Source of the DNA: Cyanophora paradoxa
Taxonomy: Eukaryota; Glaucocystophyceae; Cyanophorales; Cyanophoraceae
Reading direction: 5' to 3'
Length of the DNA: 64,000 nt
NCBI GenBank assembly: GCA_004431415.1
Contig: QPMI01000582.1
Location: 1-64,000, forward strand
The notes below the pieces were generated by a model, which had not been told where the DNA came from, made no database searches, and saw only the letters and a program-made list of their open reading frames with translations. The translations under genes were made by a program, and so were the position numbers. Of the stretch, positions 20,709-31,677 are shown in pieces (the first letter of the stretch is position 1; each line of letters opens with the position of its first letter).

Positions 20709-21128
20709 ATGCAGCGACCCATCGCGCCCCGTCCCGCGGCCCAGCCCGCGCCCCAAACGTTTCCAGCGCCCGCAGCAGTCGTTTTAGAGATGGCGGACGC
20801 GTCGGTCGCGTACCAGGCGCTTATGCGGATCATCGCAGTGCTCACCCACAGCCGAAACGCCCACCTGGAACTGGAGGCGCGCGGCATTGCGTCTCCATTG
20901 TATCCGCATAGCTTAGCTTGCACGGCGGCGCTTCAAGAGGCCACCGCAGTGGCTGTGTTCCTCCAGTGCATCCTGCAGAGCCCTCCAGCTTCGCCACCCG
21001 GGTCGCCATCGGCTCCAGCGAGCCCGCAATCGCCTCAGATTAGCCCAGAGCAGCAGCAGCAGCGCGGTCGTCGCGCGTTCGGCGCCGACGTGGTATGCCG
21101 CTCATTCAAATTCGATGTCATGACTTGA
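20709..21128 (+). CDS. Small Pro/Ala/Ser-rich protein, unknown
   Basis: The start MQRPIAPRPAAQPAPQ is followed by a ~60-residue helical segment (VVLEMADASVAYQALMRIIA, then TAALQEATAVAVFLQCILQS) and a Ser-Pro-rich tail (SPPASPPGSPSAPASPQSP). It ends at 21128, overlapping the beginning of the next plus-strand gene by a few tens of bases in another frame, so it may be its first exon. No family recognised. Confidence 0.4.
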   Translation: MQRPIAPRPAAQPAPQTFPAPAAVVLEMADASVAYQALMRIIAVLTHSRNAHLELEARGIASPLYPHSLACTAALQEATAVAVFLQCILQSPPASPPGSPSAPASPQSPQISPEQQQQRGRRAFGADVVCRSFKFDVMT

Positions 21129-21178
21129 CTTGCCCGCGCTTACGAGTGTATGCTCTCTGCCCGGCCGCGAGCAGACGA

Positions 21179-24100
21179 ATGCAGTTCTTAATGAGGCGCC
21201 GAGCCCGGCGCCGCGGCCGGCCCCGGCCCGGCACCGCCCCGAAACGCGCTCGCGGCAAGGAAGATGTGCCGCCTGAGGAGCGGATCGTCCGCAAGGCGAC
21301 GCTCAAAGCGCGCGACGAGCGCATCGCAGTGCTTGAGGCGGAGAACAAGAAGCTTAGGGAGGAGCACCAGTCGAAGCGCGCCAAGGTCCCGCGGACTTCG
21401 GCACAGCGTGCAGCGACCATCTCGCGCATAGCTAGGCAGGTCCCTGGGAAGGGATGCTCGGATACGTCCAGGCAGCGGCGCACGCGGTTCCTCCGCATGC
21501 TGCTCTCGACGATTCTAAACGCTGCGAGTCCGGACATCCAGATCCGCCTCCCCATGTTTAAAAAGAACTTCGCGAGGTACAAGGCGGGGCGGCGCGCGCG
21601 CAGGCATATGCATGCTTATCCAGGGCGCCCCAGGAACAAAGGAGAGGAGGAGGGCGCCTATCAGAAGAGGAGGGAGGCGCTGGAGGCGGAGGCACGCCGC
21701 CTCGTGAGCATCATCGGGCCACACGCAGTGCGCGTTATTATACATAAAAAGAGCTACCGAGAATCGTACTTTAATAGGCTACAAAATCGTTGGAGAAGAG
21801 CACCTTTCTGAACCACCGTCCGCAGGCCCAACGAGCCCTGGAAACGAGCAAATCGGGTCAGCTGCAAGTGAAGAAGGCGATGAGCATCGCCTGCAGGAAG
21901 CTGCGGGACACCTTCCCCGACTGCGAGATTCTAGAGTGGAAGGACCGCCACTGCATCTCGGACGTGCGCCCTTTCTCGAATGTTTTAACCCCCCATCCCG
22001 TTCTAAACCGACCCGGGGCAGGCGACGTACTTTGAGTTCACGAAGCTCCTCAAGAAGGCCCTGAAGAAGCACTTCGTGGGGCTGCGAGCCTTCCTCCCGT
22101 CGAAGCACTGCATCACGAAGCTACGGGGCAAGGTCAACGATGACCTCGAGAAGGCGCGGCGCGCGCGCGCGGGGCGGGGGTGAGGGACGAGGCTCACCGA
22201 GCGGTGCAGATCGTGCAGATCGTCGAAACAGCGGCGGGCGTCGGCGACGAGGAGAACAAGGGCAAGCCGGGCGTCATGCTCGAGCTCTTTGTGCCTCCGT
22301 CGAGCGCAGCGCCGGCGGCGGGCGGAGAGGCGGCAGCGCCGGCGGCGGGCGGAGAGGCGGCAGCGCCGCCGCCCCGCAGAGCTGTCACGCCGACGCCCGC
22401 CCTGTCGGCCCTCATCAGCGCTTTCGTCCCGCTGCACAAGCACAGGGGGAAGAAGATCAGACCTCGAGTCCGCCTGGCGGGCGACGGGACGATCGCGTTC
22501 CGCGGGAAGAGCGTCTCCACGACCGACGGCATGACCTGCATCGTGGCAATCGTCGACGGCTACTACGTCATCGAGGAGGACGGGACGCAGGCGTACCACC
22601 CGCTGAAGGGCGTTCAGAGCTGCTACGCCCTCCTGCCCCTAATGCTCTTCGGCGGTAGCGACAGCGAGGAGAACCTGCGCCCACGCATCAAGCCCCTCGC
22701 CGACATGGTCGAGTACCTGAACGAGAACCCGCTCACCCTGATCCCCGGGTACGAGCACGACAAGCCCGTCGAGGTCGAATTCTTGGTGACGGGCGACTAC
22801 AAGTTCCTCCGCGTCCTCCTCGGCTTCGACCTGTGCCCGCACTGCGATTCTGTCCACCGACGCGGGTCAGTTCGCCGAGTCACACGCGCTGAGATTCGGC
22901 ATGGGGCTCACGTTACTGCAGGTCCGAGTGCTCGGCGGTCGAAGTCGTGCGCGCAGCAGGGCCGCGGGATCGGGACGGCCTCCCTCCAGCCAGCGAACAG
23001 AGAATCCGCACCCCCGAGCACGACGCCAACGCCCTCCTGCAGCCGCTCCCGAACAGCATGCTGCCCGTCGCTGCCGTCGAGGTGAGAAGCCCGCGACACC
23101 TCGCCTCAGCGGACGCCAACGCGCACCTCAGGTCCGGCTCGACGACGCCCTGCACGGCATCAAGAGCTGGGTGGCCGGGTTCTTCGTCTACTTCTTCCTC
23201 GCCCTCGCCTGTGGTGCCTCCGAGGACCAGCAGAAGCGCATCGAAGACCTGCAGCGTCATCTTCGCGATAAATACGCGCGGAACATCAAGTTCGAGAAGA
23301 CCGAGAACGGGGCCACCTACAAGTTCTTCCAGAAGATCTCCGCCAACACCGCCAAGAAGATCCTGGAGGACCCCGAGGCGCCCGACACCCTCTTCAGCAT
23401 CTGCTTCGGCGACAGTAAGGAGAGCTGGAGCGAGAAGACGAGGGGCATGCACGAGATTTGGCAGCTCCGCCAGATCATCTACCAGTACGAGCGGAACATG
23501 AAGCCCGACGAGGAGGCGCGGCAGCAAGTTATCGAGGCCGTCGCCGAGCTCCAGGGCCTGATGGAGACACACTTCCCGTTATGGAAGATCTTCACACGCT
23601 ACATGCACTCGACGCTTGCGCACCTCGCGTTCTGGGCGCGCGTCGACAACACGAACGCGCCCGGCCGTTGGAGCTGCGAGGTCATCGAGTCCTACATGGG
23701 CCTCCTTCGGCGCCTGCGACACACCGTCACGTCTCTCGGTGGCGGGTGGAACAAGGACCTCGACATGCTCAAGCAGATCATGACGCACCAGCGGCGGCGC
23801 CTGGCGCTGTGGATGCGGAACATGACGGAGGCGAGCGCCGGCGGGAAGGACGCTGCCCACGCCGAGTACGACGCGCCCGTCGCCGCCAAGGCCTGGCCAG
23901 ATGGGCCCTTCATCCCCCGACCTGCGGCCCGTCCCCACCGGTCAGCGGCTATGCAGGGCGAAGGGGCGGCGGCGGCGCCGCCGGGGGCGAGGAGGTGGCA
24001 GCGGTGCCCCTGCCTGCGGACGAGGAGGAGATCGACGAGGATATTGAGCTGCAGGAGGGGGATCCGGTGCCGGAGGACGAGGTGCCCGAGGAGAGCGGGG

Positions 24101-24261
24101 ACGAGGAGGAGGAGGAGGAGGAGACCGCCGAGTACGACGCCGAGGCAGAGGAGGAGGCGGAGGAGGAGATGGAGGCGGAGGATGAGGGCGCCAACATGCT
24201 CGATTTCGATGATAGGGCCCTAGCAGAGGTTCTAGCAGACGATCTAGCGGAGGGGAAATAG
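21179..24261 (+). CDS. RNase H-like transposase candidate, multi-exon
   Basis: Segments in order: a basic DNA-binding-like N-terminus (21179-21811; RRRARRRGRPRP, a coiled coil RIAVLEAENKKLREEHQ, then RTRFLRMLLSTIL), 21800-21980 (KKAMSIACRKLRDTFPDC), 22030-22175 (FTKLLKKALKKHFVGLRAFL), then the core 22180-22870 with RLAGDGTIAFRG and EVEFLVTGDYKFLRVLLGF followed by DLCPHC. A 50-base intron (23081-23130) precedes ALHGIKSWVAGFFVYFF, and WSCEVIESYMGLLRRLR follows at 23670-23720. The order G-D-G / G-D-Y-K-F-L / C-x-x-C / E resembles an uncharacterised transposase-like family I recall from invertebrate genomes, with the D, D and E as candidate catalytic residues. A Glu-rich tail (24000-24261) is in a different frame from 23130-23930, so one more intron or an indel lies near 23940. 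Family assignment is tentative. Confidence 0.5.
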
Positions 24262-24300
24262 ACGAAATGGATTTGGACCAGACATAGCGCACCTTGTAAC

Positions 24301-26330
24301 CTAGATAGTGCGATTCTCAGTAGCAGCTTCACGACTTTGCCCTCTTGCGCGCCGCCACCGCGGCCGCGAGCTGTGCCGCGCGATCCTTCCTGCTGCAGGA
24401 TTAGGCGAGCAAGTAGCCGAGCGGGGGCGAGGGGGAGGGGGCGCACTTGGGGACCGAGGCGGATGCGGCGGGGGCAGGTAGGGCGGCAGCGGCCGGTGGG
24501 CAGCAGCAGCAGGGGCCGACAGGGCGGCGACCGGCGGGGCGGGGGCGGGCGGGGCGGCGGCGGCGGCGGCCGGCAGGGCGGCGGCGGCGGGGGCCGGCGG
24601 GGCGGCGACGGCGGGGGCCGGCAGGGCGGCGGCGGCGGGGGCCGGCAGGGCGGCGGCGGCAGGTTCTGAAGGGGCTGCTTCGGGGACAGGCGGCGCCTTG
24701 GCGACGGTGTTGGCGCCGGCGCGGCACCGGCGCGGGCGCTTCACGGGGACAGCCGCGAGGGGCCCCGCGAGGCTGGCGATGCGCTCGCCGTCGGGGCCGT
24801 ACTCGTAGCTCGGAAGCTCGAGCGTGACGTGCCCACCTTTCCTGCCCGAGCGCTTCGTGGCCACGATCCGACCGGGACCTGCCGCGCCCAAGGAGCAGAG
24901 CTTCGTAAGCGAGCGGCGCGGCGAGGGCGGGCCGGGCGCACGCTCGTCGAACTGGACGACGTCATGGGAGCCCGTGTGGCGCGGCACGATTAAGCCGCCG
25001 TACGCCTTCTCGACGGTGACGGTCTGCATCTCGCTGTGCTTCCGGATCGCCTTCCCGTCCGCGTCCCGCTTGCAGACGCGCTTGGACGCTTGCGCCACGC
25101 CGGAGGGACCGAGAACAGCTGCAAAGAGGTCGGAAAAAGAACAGCGAGCGGGAAAAAGGAAGCGGCTTCCACCAGCAGCGGTCTCGCGGTCCGGAAGCTC
25201 GATAACGAAGCGATTCGCCGCCGGCAGCTTGTCAACCGGGATCGGCTGGCCCGTCTTCGGGTCGATGGGCGTGGCGACGTGCGCGACCTGCGCCACGATG
25301 TTCTCCTGCGATGCGCACCGTTAGAGGATAGGAAAAAGAACTTCGAACGAGTCATAAGAGCCGCAGACCAACATTGCCGGCCCGGCCACCGGGATCTTGA
25401 CGTTGACAAGCTGCGTCCCGGTCTTCCGGCGCTTGAGGGCGTTCGCGGCGGCGTCCTGAAGGTAGCCAATCGCCTCCACGCGCTCCTCCGGCCTCGACAG
25501 CGGCCGGAGGAAGCACGCCATCTTCTTCTTCGCCACTCGCTTGAGCCTCGCGTTGAAGGCGAGGGCGACGTCGAACTGGAAGGAGCCGTCGCCCGGGAAC
25601 GTCATGATTTGCTTACAGACGTAGATGTGGGGATCGGCGTGGTTGAGGGCTTTGTACTCGTCCGCGGCCACCACCTTCGCGGGTGCGTGAACCTGCGCGC
25701 ACGGGCATCGGACGCTGGAACGGGGCGCGGGCGCGGCGGGCGGACCGTCACGTTCGAGTAGTAGATGAGGTGGTTTGCGATGGCCACGGCTGCCTGCTCC
25801 CCGTCTGCCTTGATGATCACGCTGCCGAGCCCGCAGTCCTTCACATCGGAGTCCTCCGGGCGCACGAAGCGCCGAAGGATGACGCCGTTGACGGAGTAGT
25901 TGAAGTCGCCGCGCTTCGCCTTCGTCTGTGTTGGGAACTCGCCCTCGACTCGCGCCAAAATCGTTTCACCTGGGCGCGGGAAATGGAAGGGCTTCGGGCG
26001 AACGACGCTGAGTTCTGGACACAGCTGGGTGTCTGAGCTAACTGAACAGATGACGAAGTCGCCAAGGCGAACGTGGTAGGCGCGGCCGCTGGTGTCCAGG
26101 CAGCGGACCGTTGCCGCGGGGTGCTCGCCCTTGAGGATGTCGAGGTCAGGGAGCTTGGGCTCCTTCGCCTTGCGCGCCTGCTGAGTGATCTTGTTGACAC
26201 GCTTCATGTTGCCCTTGCCGGCCCACGAGCTGCTGCTGTCGGGTCGCTTGCCGTGCCAGCGGTGCCGACGTCGGGCCTCGTCGAAGCCGTCATCCCAGAG
26301 GCTGGGTTCCTTTCGCTTTGACTGCTTCAT
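24301..26330 (-). CDS. Accessory protein of the insertion, possible BAH-like domain (spliced)
   Basis: Start MKQSKRKEPSLWDDGFDEAR at 26330. Four exons join in phase: 26330 to about 25753 (HVRLGDFVICSV, GETILARVEGEF, VILRRFVRPEDSDV, HLIYYSNVTV), about 25690-25360 (VVAADEYKALNHADPHIYVC, MACFLRPLSRPEERVEAIG), about 25302-25187, and about 25128-24301. Three short GT...AG introns with pyrimidine-rich 3' ends separate them. The string RLGDFV...ILARVEGEF...RRFVRPED is reminiscent of BAH modules in chromatin proteins; this is a weak resemblance. The last exon has a nuclear-signal-like KRPRRCR and ~150 residues of Pro/Ala repeats encoded by a G/C-rich minisatellite (24490-24680). Its 3' end faces the transposase gene tail to tail across 40 bases. 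Confidence 0.5.
24490..24680. repeat. GC-rich minisatellite within coding sequence (Pro/Ala repeats)
   Basis: Tandem units of roughly 30-45 bases built from GGGGCCGGCAGGGCGGCGGCGG alternate with GGCGGGGGCGGGCGG. On the minus strand they encode AAALPAPAVAAPPAPAAA-type repeats in the C-terminus of the gene at 24301-26330. Confidence 0.7.
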
Positions 26331-26533
26331 GCACGGCGGCGTGCAGGAATGCTCGCGCTCGGGCGTGCGCGATGGCGGGAAGCTAGCTAGTCCGGCCTAG
26401 CCGAGGGAAGCTGACTAGCAAGCCGGCCTGCTGACCGTTACTGTGACCGTTGTGGCCGCGTGTGTACGCCACTGTGTACGAGGCCAAGTTCGAGCTCAAG
26501 TTTGCGCTGGGCTAATTTCATTGGCGGAAGAAG

Positions 26534-26543
26534 TTAACAATGG
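26534..26543. repeat. Right copy of 10-bp direct repeat TTAACAATGG
   Basis: Exact match to 15777-15786. It lies 36 bases downstream, in gene direction, of the end of the last FN3 exon core (26732-26579), in the sequence that would be intronic. Confidence 0.5.
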
Positions 26544-26578
26544 GCGGGGCGTGACGCAAACTCCGTTCAGTTTGAAAC

Positions 26579-29500
26579 GAAAGTCCGCGGGGAGGGTCCA
26601 GGCGACGTCCGCGCAGAAGGCGGTGCGCGGCGTGACGACGACCTCGAAGCCTCCCGGCGCGTTGCCGGGGACGGAGCAGCTGACGGAGCCGGTCGTGCTG
26701 TCGCCCACGCTGTTCACGGTGACGACTTGGACCTGAAGGATCGCGTTCAATGCTCATGCAATGATACATATTCATCGGGTGCTTCGGACTTCATTCGCTA
26801 TAATATCAAAGTAAAGATCTAGACGCACGGTGTAAGTGCGGTTCGGCTGCAGGCCCGTGGGCGAGTAGCACGTGGGGGTCCCCGGGGTGACGTCGATCCA
26901 CTGCGAGTTGAAGACGGTCGGCGTGCCGCCGCTGTACTTCAGCTTGTACTTCGTGATTGCGCTGCCGCCCGTGCCGGGCTGCGCGCGCGTCAGATACAGC
27001 AGCTGACGCCGGCGCCAGATCTGGTTATAGACAAGCATCGATCCAGTTTCGCTTGTGCGCGTGCGCACCGCATTCCAGCAGACTTCGAAGGTGCCGTCGA
27101 CGTCGTTGCTCGACGATGCCGTGCCCGAGCAGTACGGAGACGGCGCCTGCGGCTTCGTCGCTGCGAACGCGGGCGTGAGGGACCGCACGGGAGCTGGCCG
27201 CCCGAGCCCGAGCTCGGCGCAGCGCATGCGCACCGGGGAAGTCGTAGGTCATGGTGGCTTCGGCGCTGCTGTTGCCGGCGTCGTTGTACACGACGACCTT
27301 GAAGCTGCCGTTCCCGCCGGGCGCCCCGGTCTTGGTGCTCTTGTACTCTGTGTCGGCGTCCGCGCTGACGGCGGAGCCGCCGTCGATCTTGTACGAGCTG
27401 CGATGGGCTCGTGATCAGGTAGCAGTTTTAACAGATGAGAGAAAGGAAACGCAGGATGGCAAGGCGCACGCGACATCGAAGTTGGCGTCGCCGGGGCCGC
27501 CGGCGTTGGGCTGGGTGGGCGTCTTGAAGAAGACGTCGACGGCGCGCGACGTCGCGTAGCTGTCGTCGCCGACCTTCTCCACCTTGGTCTGCGTCGCCGC
27601 CCCGGGGTTCTTGTCTGCGCCCACCCTCGGATGAGCGACGAAGGGCGGCCGAGACCCAGAGAGGATCAAAGGACACGTACACCACTGGTCGTACTGCGTG
27701 GTCTCCGGGTCTCCTGTCTTCGAGTCCCCGTTGGTGCAGGTGACCTTCACGCCGTAGTTGCGCGTGCCGGCCAGAAGCGGCACGACGTCGGTCGGCACGG
27801 CGGTCTTGACGACATTGGCGCTGCTAAGCGGCGCGCTGACTGTCCAGCTCTTGTCGACGACGGTCGAGTGACCGGACGGAGGAGCGGGGCCGGTGAAGGT
27901 GATGGTGCAGTGCGTGAGGGCGGGGCCGCCGGTCTCCGCCGGGGGCTTGAAGGTGACCTCCGCAGCCTCCGGGTCCGCGGCCGTCGAGTAGGCCGACAGG
28001 TCCGTCACCTTCCCGGGAGCGGTGCTGTCGGTGCTAAAAGAGGCGGGGTCCGACGTGGCGCAGTAGCGCGGCGTCTTGGTCGCGTCGTCGGCGGTGTTGC
28101 AGCAGGTCACCTGGGGTCGATCGCGAGCAGACGCGGGTGAGACCGAAGCGGAGCAATTGCAAGGCCCAGTTCTTGCGGGGACCTGACCGTAATAGAGTAC
28201 GTGGTGTAGCGCGTCAGATTCGGGATCGTCGCCGTCCACGGGGCTGCAGCGTTCAGGTCGGACGCAGAGCCGACGGCGACTCCGTCGAGCGTCGCAGTCG
28301 CTGCAGTGAATCACGAGTGCGCGTGAGAGGAATTCGAAATCGAAGCGGGCGGCTCATGATCATGCGCAGACCCGTGCAGGACTTGTAGCTGAGGGCGTCG
28401 CTCGCGCCGATGCCGTCGTAGTCGGCCACGGTCCAGGGAACGGTGATCGAGGTCGCCGTCGTGGTCACGCCCGAAGTCGTGATGGTCGGCTTGTTGGGGG
28501 CATCGGGGCTCGTCTTGACGGTGCCCGACACGCTGCTCGAGAGGTCGCCCTGGTTCGTGCACGTGATGGTGTAGCTGTACGAGGTGTCGGGAAGGAGGCT
28601 GCTGTAAGTCTGGGCGCCCCCGGTGGCAGAGCCGGCGGTGGCCGCGCCGCCGTTGAACACGACTGCGGCTAGTGTAAGAAGTAGAAAAAGCGAGAGCGAG
28701 CTCTGTGCTGCGCACTGGAGCAGCTCTTGTAACCCTGGCCGCTGACTCCATCCTTGTCCTGGATTGCAGTGCCGCCCGTGATCGGGCCGCTGGCGGGGCT
28801 GTACGTGATCGTGGCAGAGTTTGCTGTTGCGGATGTTGTCGCAGTCGGTGCGCTCGGAGTCATCGCTGCGGGAGGCGCGGCGTCAGTCTGATCACTGCGA
28901 ACTACCAGCTGCAGCGAGGAGAAGAGCGCTAATAGTGCATGGTCGATCTAACGCAGCACATGCGCACCGGGGGTCCGGAACGTTGCCGCCTTGGCGCCGG
29001 TGAGGCCGGCCTGGCTGTTGTACTGCGGGAGGTTGGTCGCGCCCGCCTGGGCCGTGTACTGCGTCCAGCACTTCAGGTCGGCGAAGGAGGCGGTGCCGCT
29101 GCCCGAGAGACTGGTGATCGTGACGGACGCCGACGTGGCCGCCGGCGTCCCAGTCGCCGACGTGCCCTCGAAGAGTCTCACCTGCGCGCGACCCGAGAGA
29201 GAACGGCCGGTTACTCGGGAGGCGCTCGACGTCGACCCAACGGGTGCGAACCGCGGCGTTCGCGTTGAGGGCCACGCCCTTGTTGACGTCGCGGCCCGTG
29301 TTGGTGACGGAGAAGGGCACGGACGCGGAGGCCTTCTGGGCCGCCGCGCTGGCCGTGATGCCGCCGGTGCCAACCGTGAGGTCCGCGACGCTGGGCTGGA
29401 CCGCGAGAGTGACGAAGTCCGCGCTGTTCGCCGTCGAGGAGACGACTTTGCCCGACAGCGTCGTGCACGATATCGTCGAGTAGTACATCTGCGAGGTCCG

Positions 29501-31677
29501 GGTTTAGAGTTCGCAAGATGCTTGCGCGCATGAGGTGAATAACAATTGGAATTCGACGAGGGGATTCTGCTGACCGTGTAGTCCAGGAGGCCGGAAATGG
29601 TGACCGTGATAGTCACCGGTGCAGAGGTAGTCGAGGGCGCAAGGGAGGTCGCCGGGGCGGTCGGCAGCACATCCGTGGTCTTCTCGAGGAAGTTGTCCAC
29701 CTTCCGGAAGGTCTTGATCTCGCACTTGCTGTACCTGCGGGGCGACAATAACATTAGATCACGATTGTACTCATTAGTCAATATATTGTAGTCGATGGTC
29801 GATTGCAACTAGAGCCACGGTGAGCACGCCAGTTCAGCACTGCGCGCACCCCTGGCCGTCGACGTCGTCGCCCACGGGCATCGTGAACTGCTCGGTGGCG
29901 CTCCCCGTCCCCACGGACGTGATCGTGGGCGGGCTGATGCTGCCCGTCCAGTCCTGCTGCGCTGCAGCCACGGGAGCGTGTCAAGGGTGGAGGGTCGAAA
30001 CCAGCCAGAGAAGCTCACGCGGCATTCTGACGATCTTGCAGACGATGAGGCTGCGACGCATCGCGAGCTTGCTCCCATCATTCGGCAGGTTGCTTGTCGT
30101 GTCCACGGCAGAGTAGGTGCAGACGCGGTACGGGCGCCAGTAACTGTGTTCCAGATTACGCCTGCACTTGCCAATGGCAAGCTGAAGGTTCCAATCTGCG
30201 CGCACCGAATATTGAAGCTGGAAGGCTTCCAGTCCGCGTTGTTGCTTTTCAGGCCGTTCTCTTCGTCTACACCGTACCAGATGCCGTTTGCGGGGGTGAA
30301 TTCTGGCGGGTACTCCGTCCGGGTGGACGTCGAGTCAAGGTCGATCACCTGCGCCACGGTCACACGCACATCACGATCACGGCCGCTCGGACGGAGCTCG
30401 AGAGCGAACCTCTCCGTACTCGTTCACTCCCCGGGCGATCAGGTCGGGATCCGCCAGTTGCATCGAAGCCCACGACCTGATCGTGATCGTGATCATGAGG
30501 CGATGATAAGCATATGAGCAAAAGCATCGAGTACTCGATACAATTAGACAGTGCTTATACGAATATGACGAACGCAAAATTACAGAGTCGTTTTCATTTT
30601 CAATTTAATCTGATGATTGGCGAAGGCGCGCGTGAAAGCACTCACACGTGCGCGTGCACGTCGCGGATGATGCTCGGGGGAGCGTCCGTGCCCTGGTCCG
30701 CATTGGGGTCTAGCTGCAGCTCAACGTTGATGCCTCCCGTCTGCGAGCGCGCGCGCACGCCAGCGATTAAGCGCCGAGAATGGTATTTCGAAGATCAAGG
30801 CGTACCCCGCCTCCTCCGGGGACCTGGACAGGGGTTGCCAGCGAAGGCTGCGGCCGCGATGCTGCGCGCAGGCTTTTTAGAAAGGGGCGCGCACAGCCCG
30901 TGGTCCTTGATCAAGCGCACCGGGGACAGCAAACGCTTTGGTAGCGGAGATGCTGCTCCCCATGCTGATGGTGACGTTGTACGTCCTGATGTCATTTACG
31001 TCGACCTTTCCAGTCGCCGTATTCTTCAGCGAGTCATATCTTCACGCATCGCGGCTGTATAAGACAAGGTGCGGTCGCAGCAGAAAGCGGGGCCCGCCGC
31101 GGGGAAGTGTGTGGGTCACCGCACCCGCGGGAGAAGCCGGTCACGGTTACGACGGTGTCTTCAGTCGTGCTGGTGGCGACGACGTTGACAGCCGGCGGCA
31201 GGGCACCAATGCAGACCACTGGAGCCTTGCAGATCGCATCATCCCAAACCGGAGGAGAGTTGAACTCGACCTGCACGTGAGCGGTCGAAGTGAGTCATCA
31301 TCAGTTAATCAGCCGCCCTCGAGCTCGAATATCTCGGTTATCTTTTAATTACAATCTCAGATGAATCGCAGCGGCGCACCCGGTACGTGCCCGTCTGGGG
31401 CGCGCGGAACGAGATCGTGGCCGTGCCGGAGTGCGCGGTGCTCCCCGAAGTCGTCGTTACGGCGATGCCTGGTGCAAGCTCGCGTCAGCGGCTGGCACAG
31501 AGGCGATTGCGAGAGGTCCGACGGGACGAGGGCGGGACGAGGCTCACTAGTACTGAAAGCATCAGCGGGAGCGGCAAGGACGGTCGCAAGTAGAATGGAC
31601 AAGCTGAAGGCCGCCAAGCGGAGGGTTCGCCGGCTGCGGCCGGGGCGCCGGGAGGCGCCCGCTACGCCGACGGACAT
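26579..31677 (-). CDS. Fibronectin type III repeat protein, 5' part with signal peptide
   Basis: Exon 1 (31677-31548) encodes MSVGVAGASRRPGRSRRT and a hydrophobic core LAAFSLSILLATVLAAPADA, a standard secretory signal. It joins in phase across a 79-base intron to 31468 (SIAVTTTSGSTAHSGTATIS, the first extracellular strands). Later exon cores are near 31270-31125, 31025-30950, 30755-30665, 30345-30180, 29960-29810, 29740-29575, 29490-29220, 29180-28965, 28863-28740, 28660-28375, 28110-27640, 27630-27470, 27400-27245, 27175-27055, 26985-26820 and 26732-26579. FN3 signatures include YSSLLPDTSYSYTITCTNQG, ITKYKLKYSG and LQPNRTYTVRL. The last exon ends just after strand B of a domain (FCADVAWTLPAD), whose strands C-G are found at 15592-15438. 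A secreted or cell-surface adhesive role is inferred. Confidence 0.75.
31548..31677 (-). CDS. First exon of the FN3 gene: signal peptide
   Basis: The chosen ATG (31677) is the last in-frame ATG before the hydrophobic stretch. Upstream in-frame sequence to 31800 has another ATG, but its residues look like non-coding translation. The A-D-A/F site gives a good cleavage motif. Donor GTGAGCC at 31547 and acceptor CACCAG ending at 31469 join in phase (A + GC makes Ser). Confidence 0.65.

Larger units (their letters stand above)
15787..26533. mobile_element. 10.7-kb gene-bearing insertion inside an FN3 intron
   Basis: The block holds at least five genes on both strands, none with FN3 sequence: 15993-17749 (+), 19574-20306 (-), 20709-21128 (+), 21179-24261 (+, transposase-like) and 24301-26330 (-). 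FN3 exons resume on both sides on the minus strand, and the domain interrupted here is split between its B and C strands, a position where other FN3 domains of this gene also have introns. I found the 10-bp direct repeat at its ends but no convincing terminal inverted repeats. It could be a large DNA transposon, or a natural long intron with nested genes. Confidence 0.55.

Noticed and set aside
15787-26533. Terminal inverted repeats of the intronic insertion
   Set aside because: I compared both ends by eye and saw only weak similarity (GTTCGAG motifs), not enough to claim inverted repeats.
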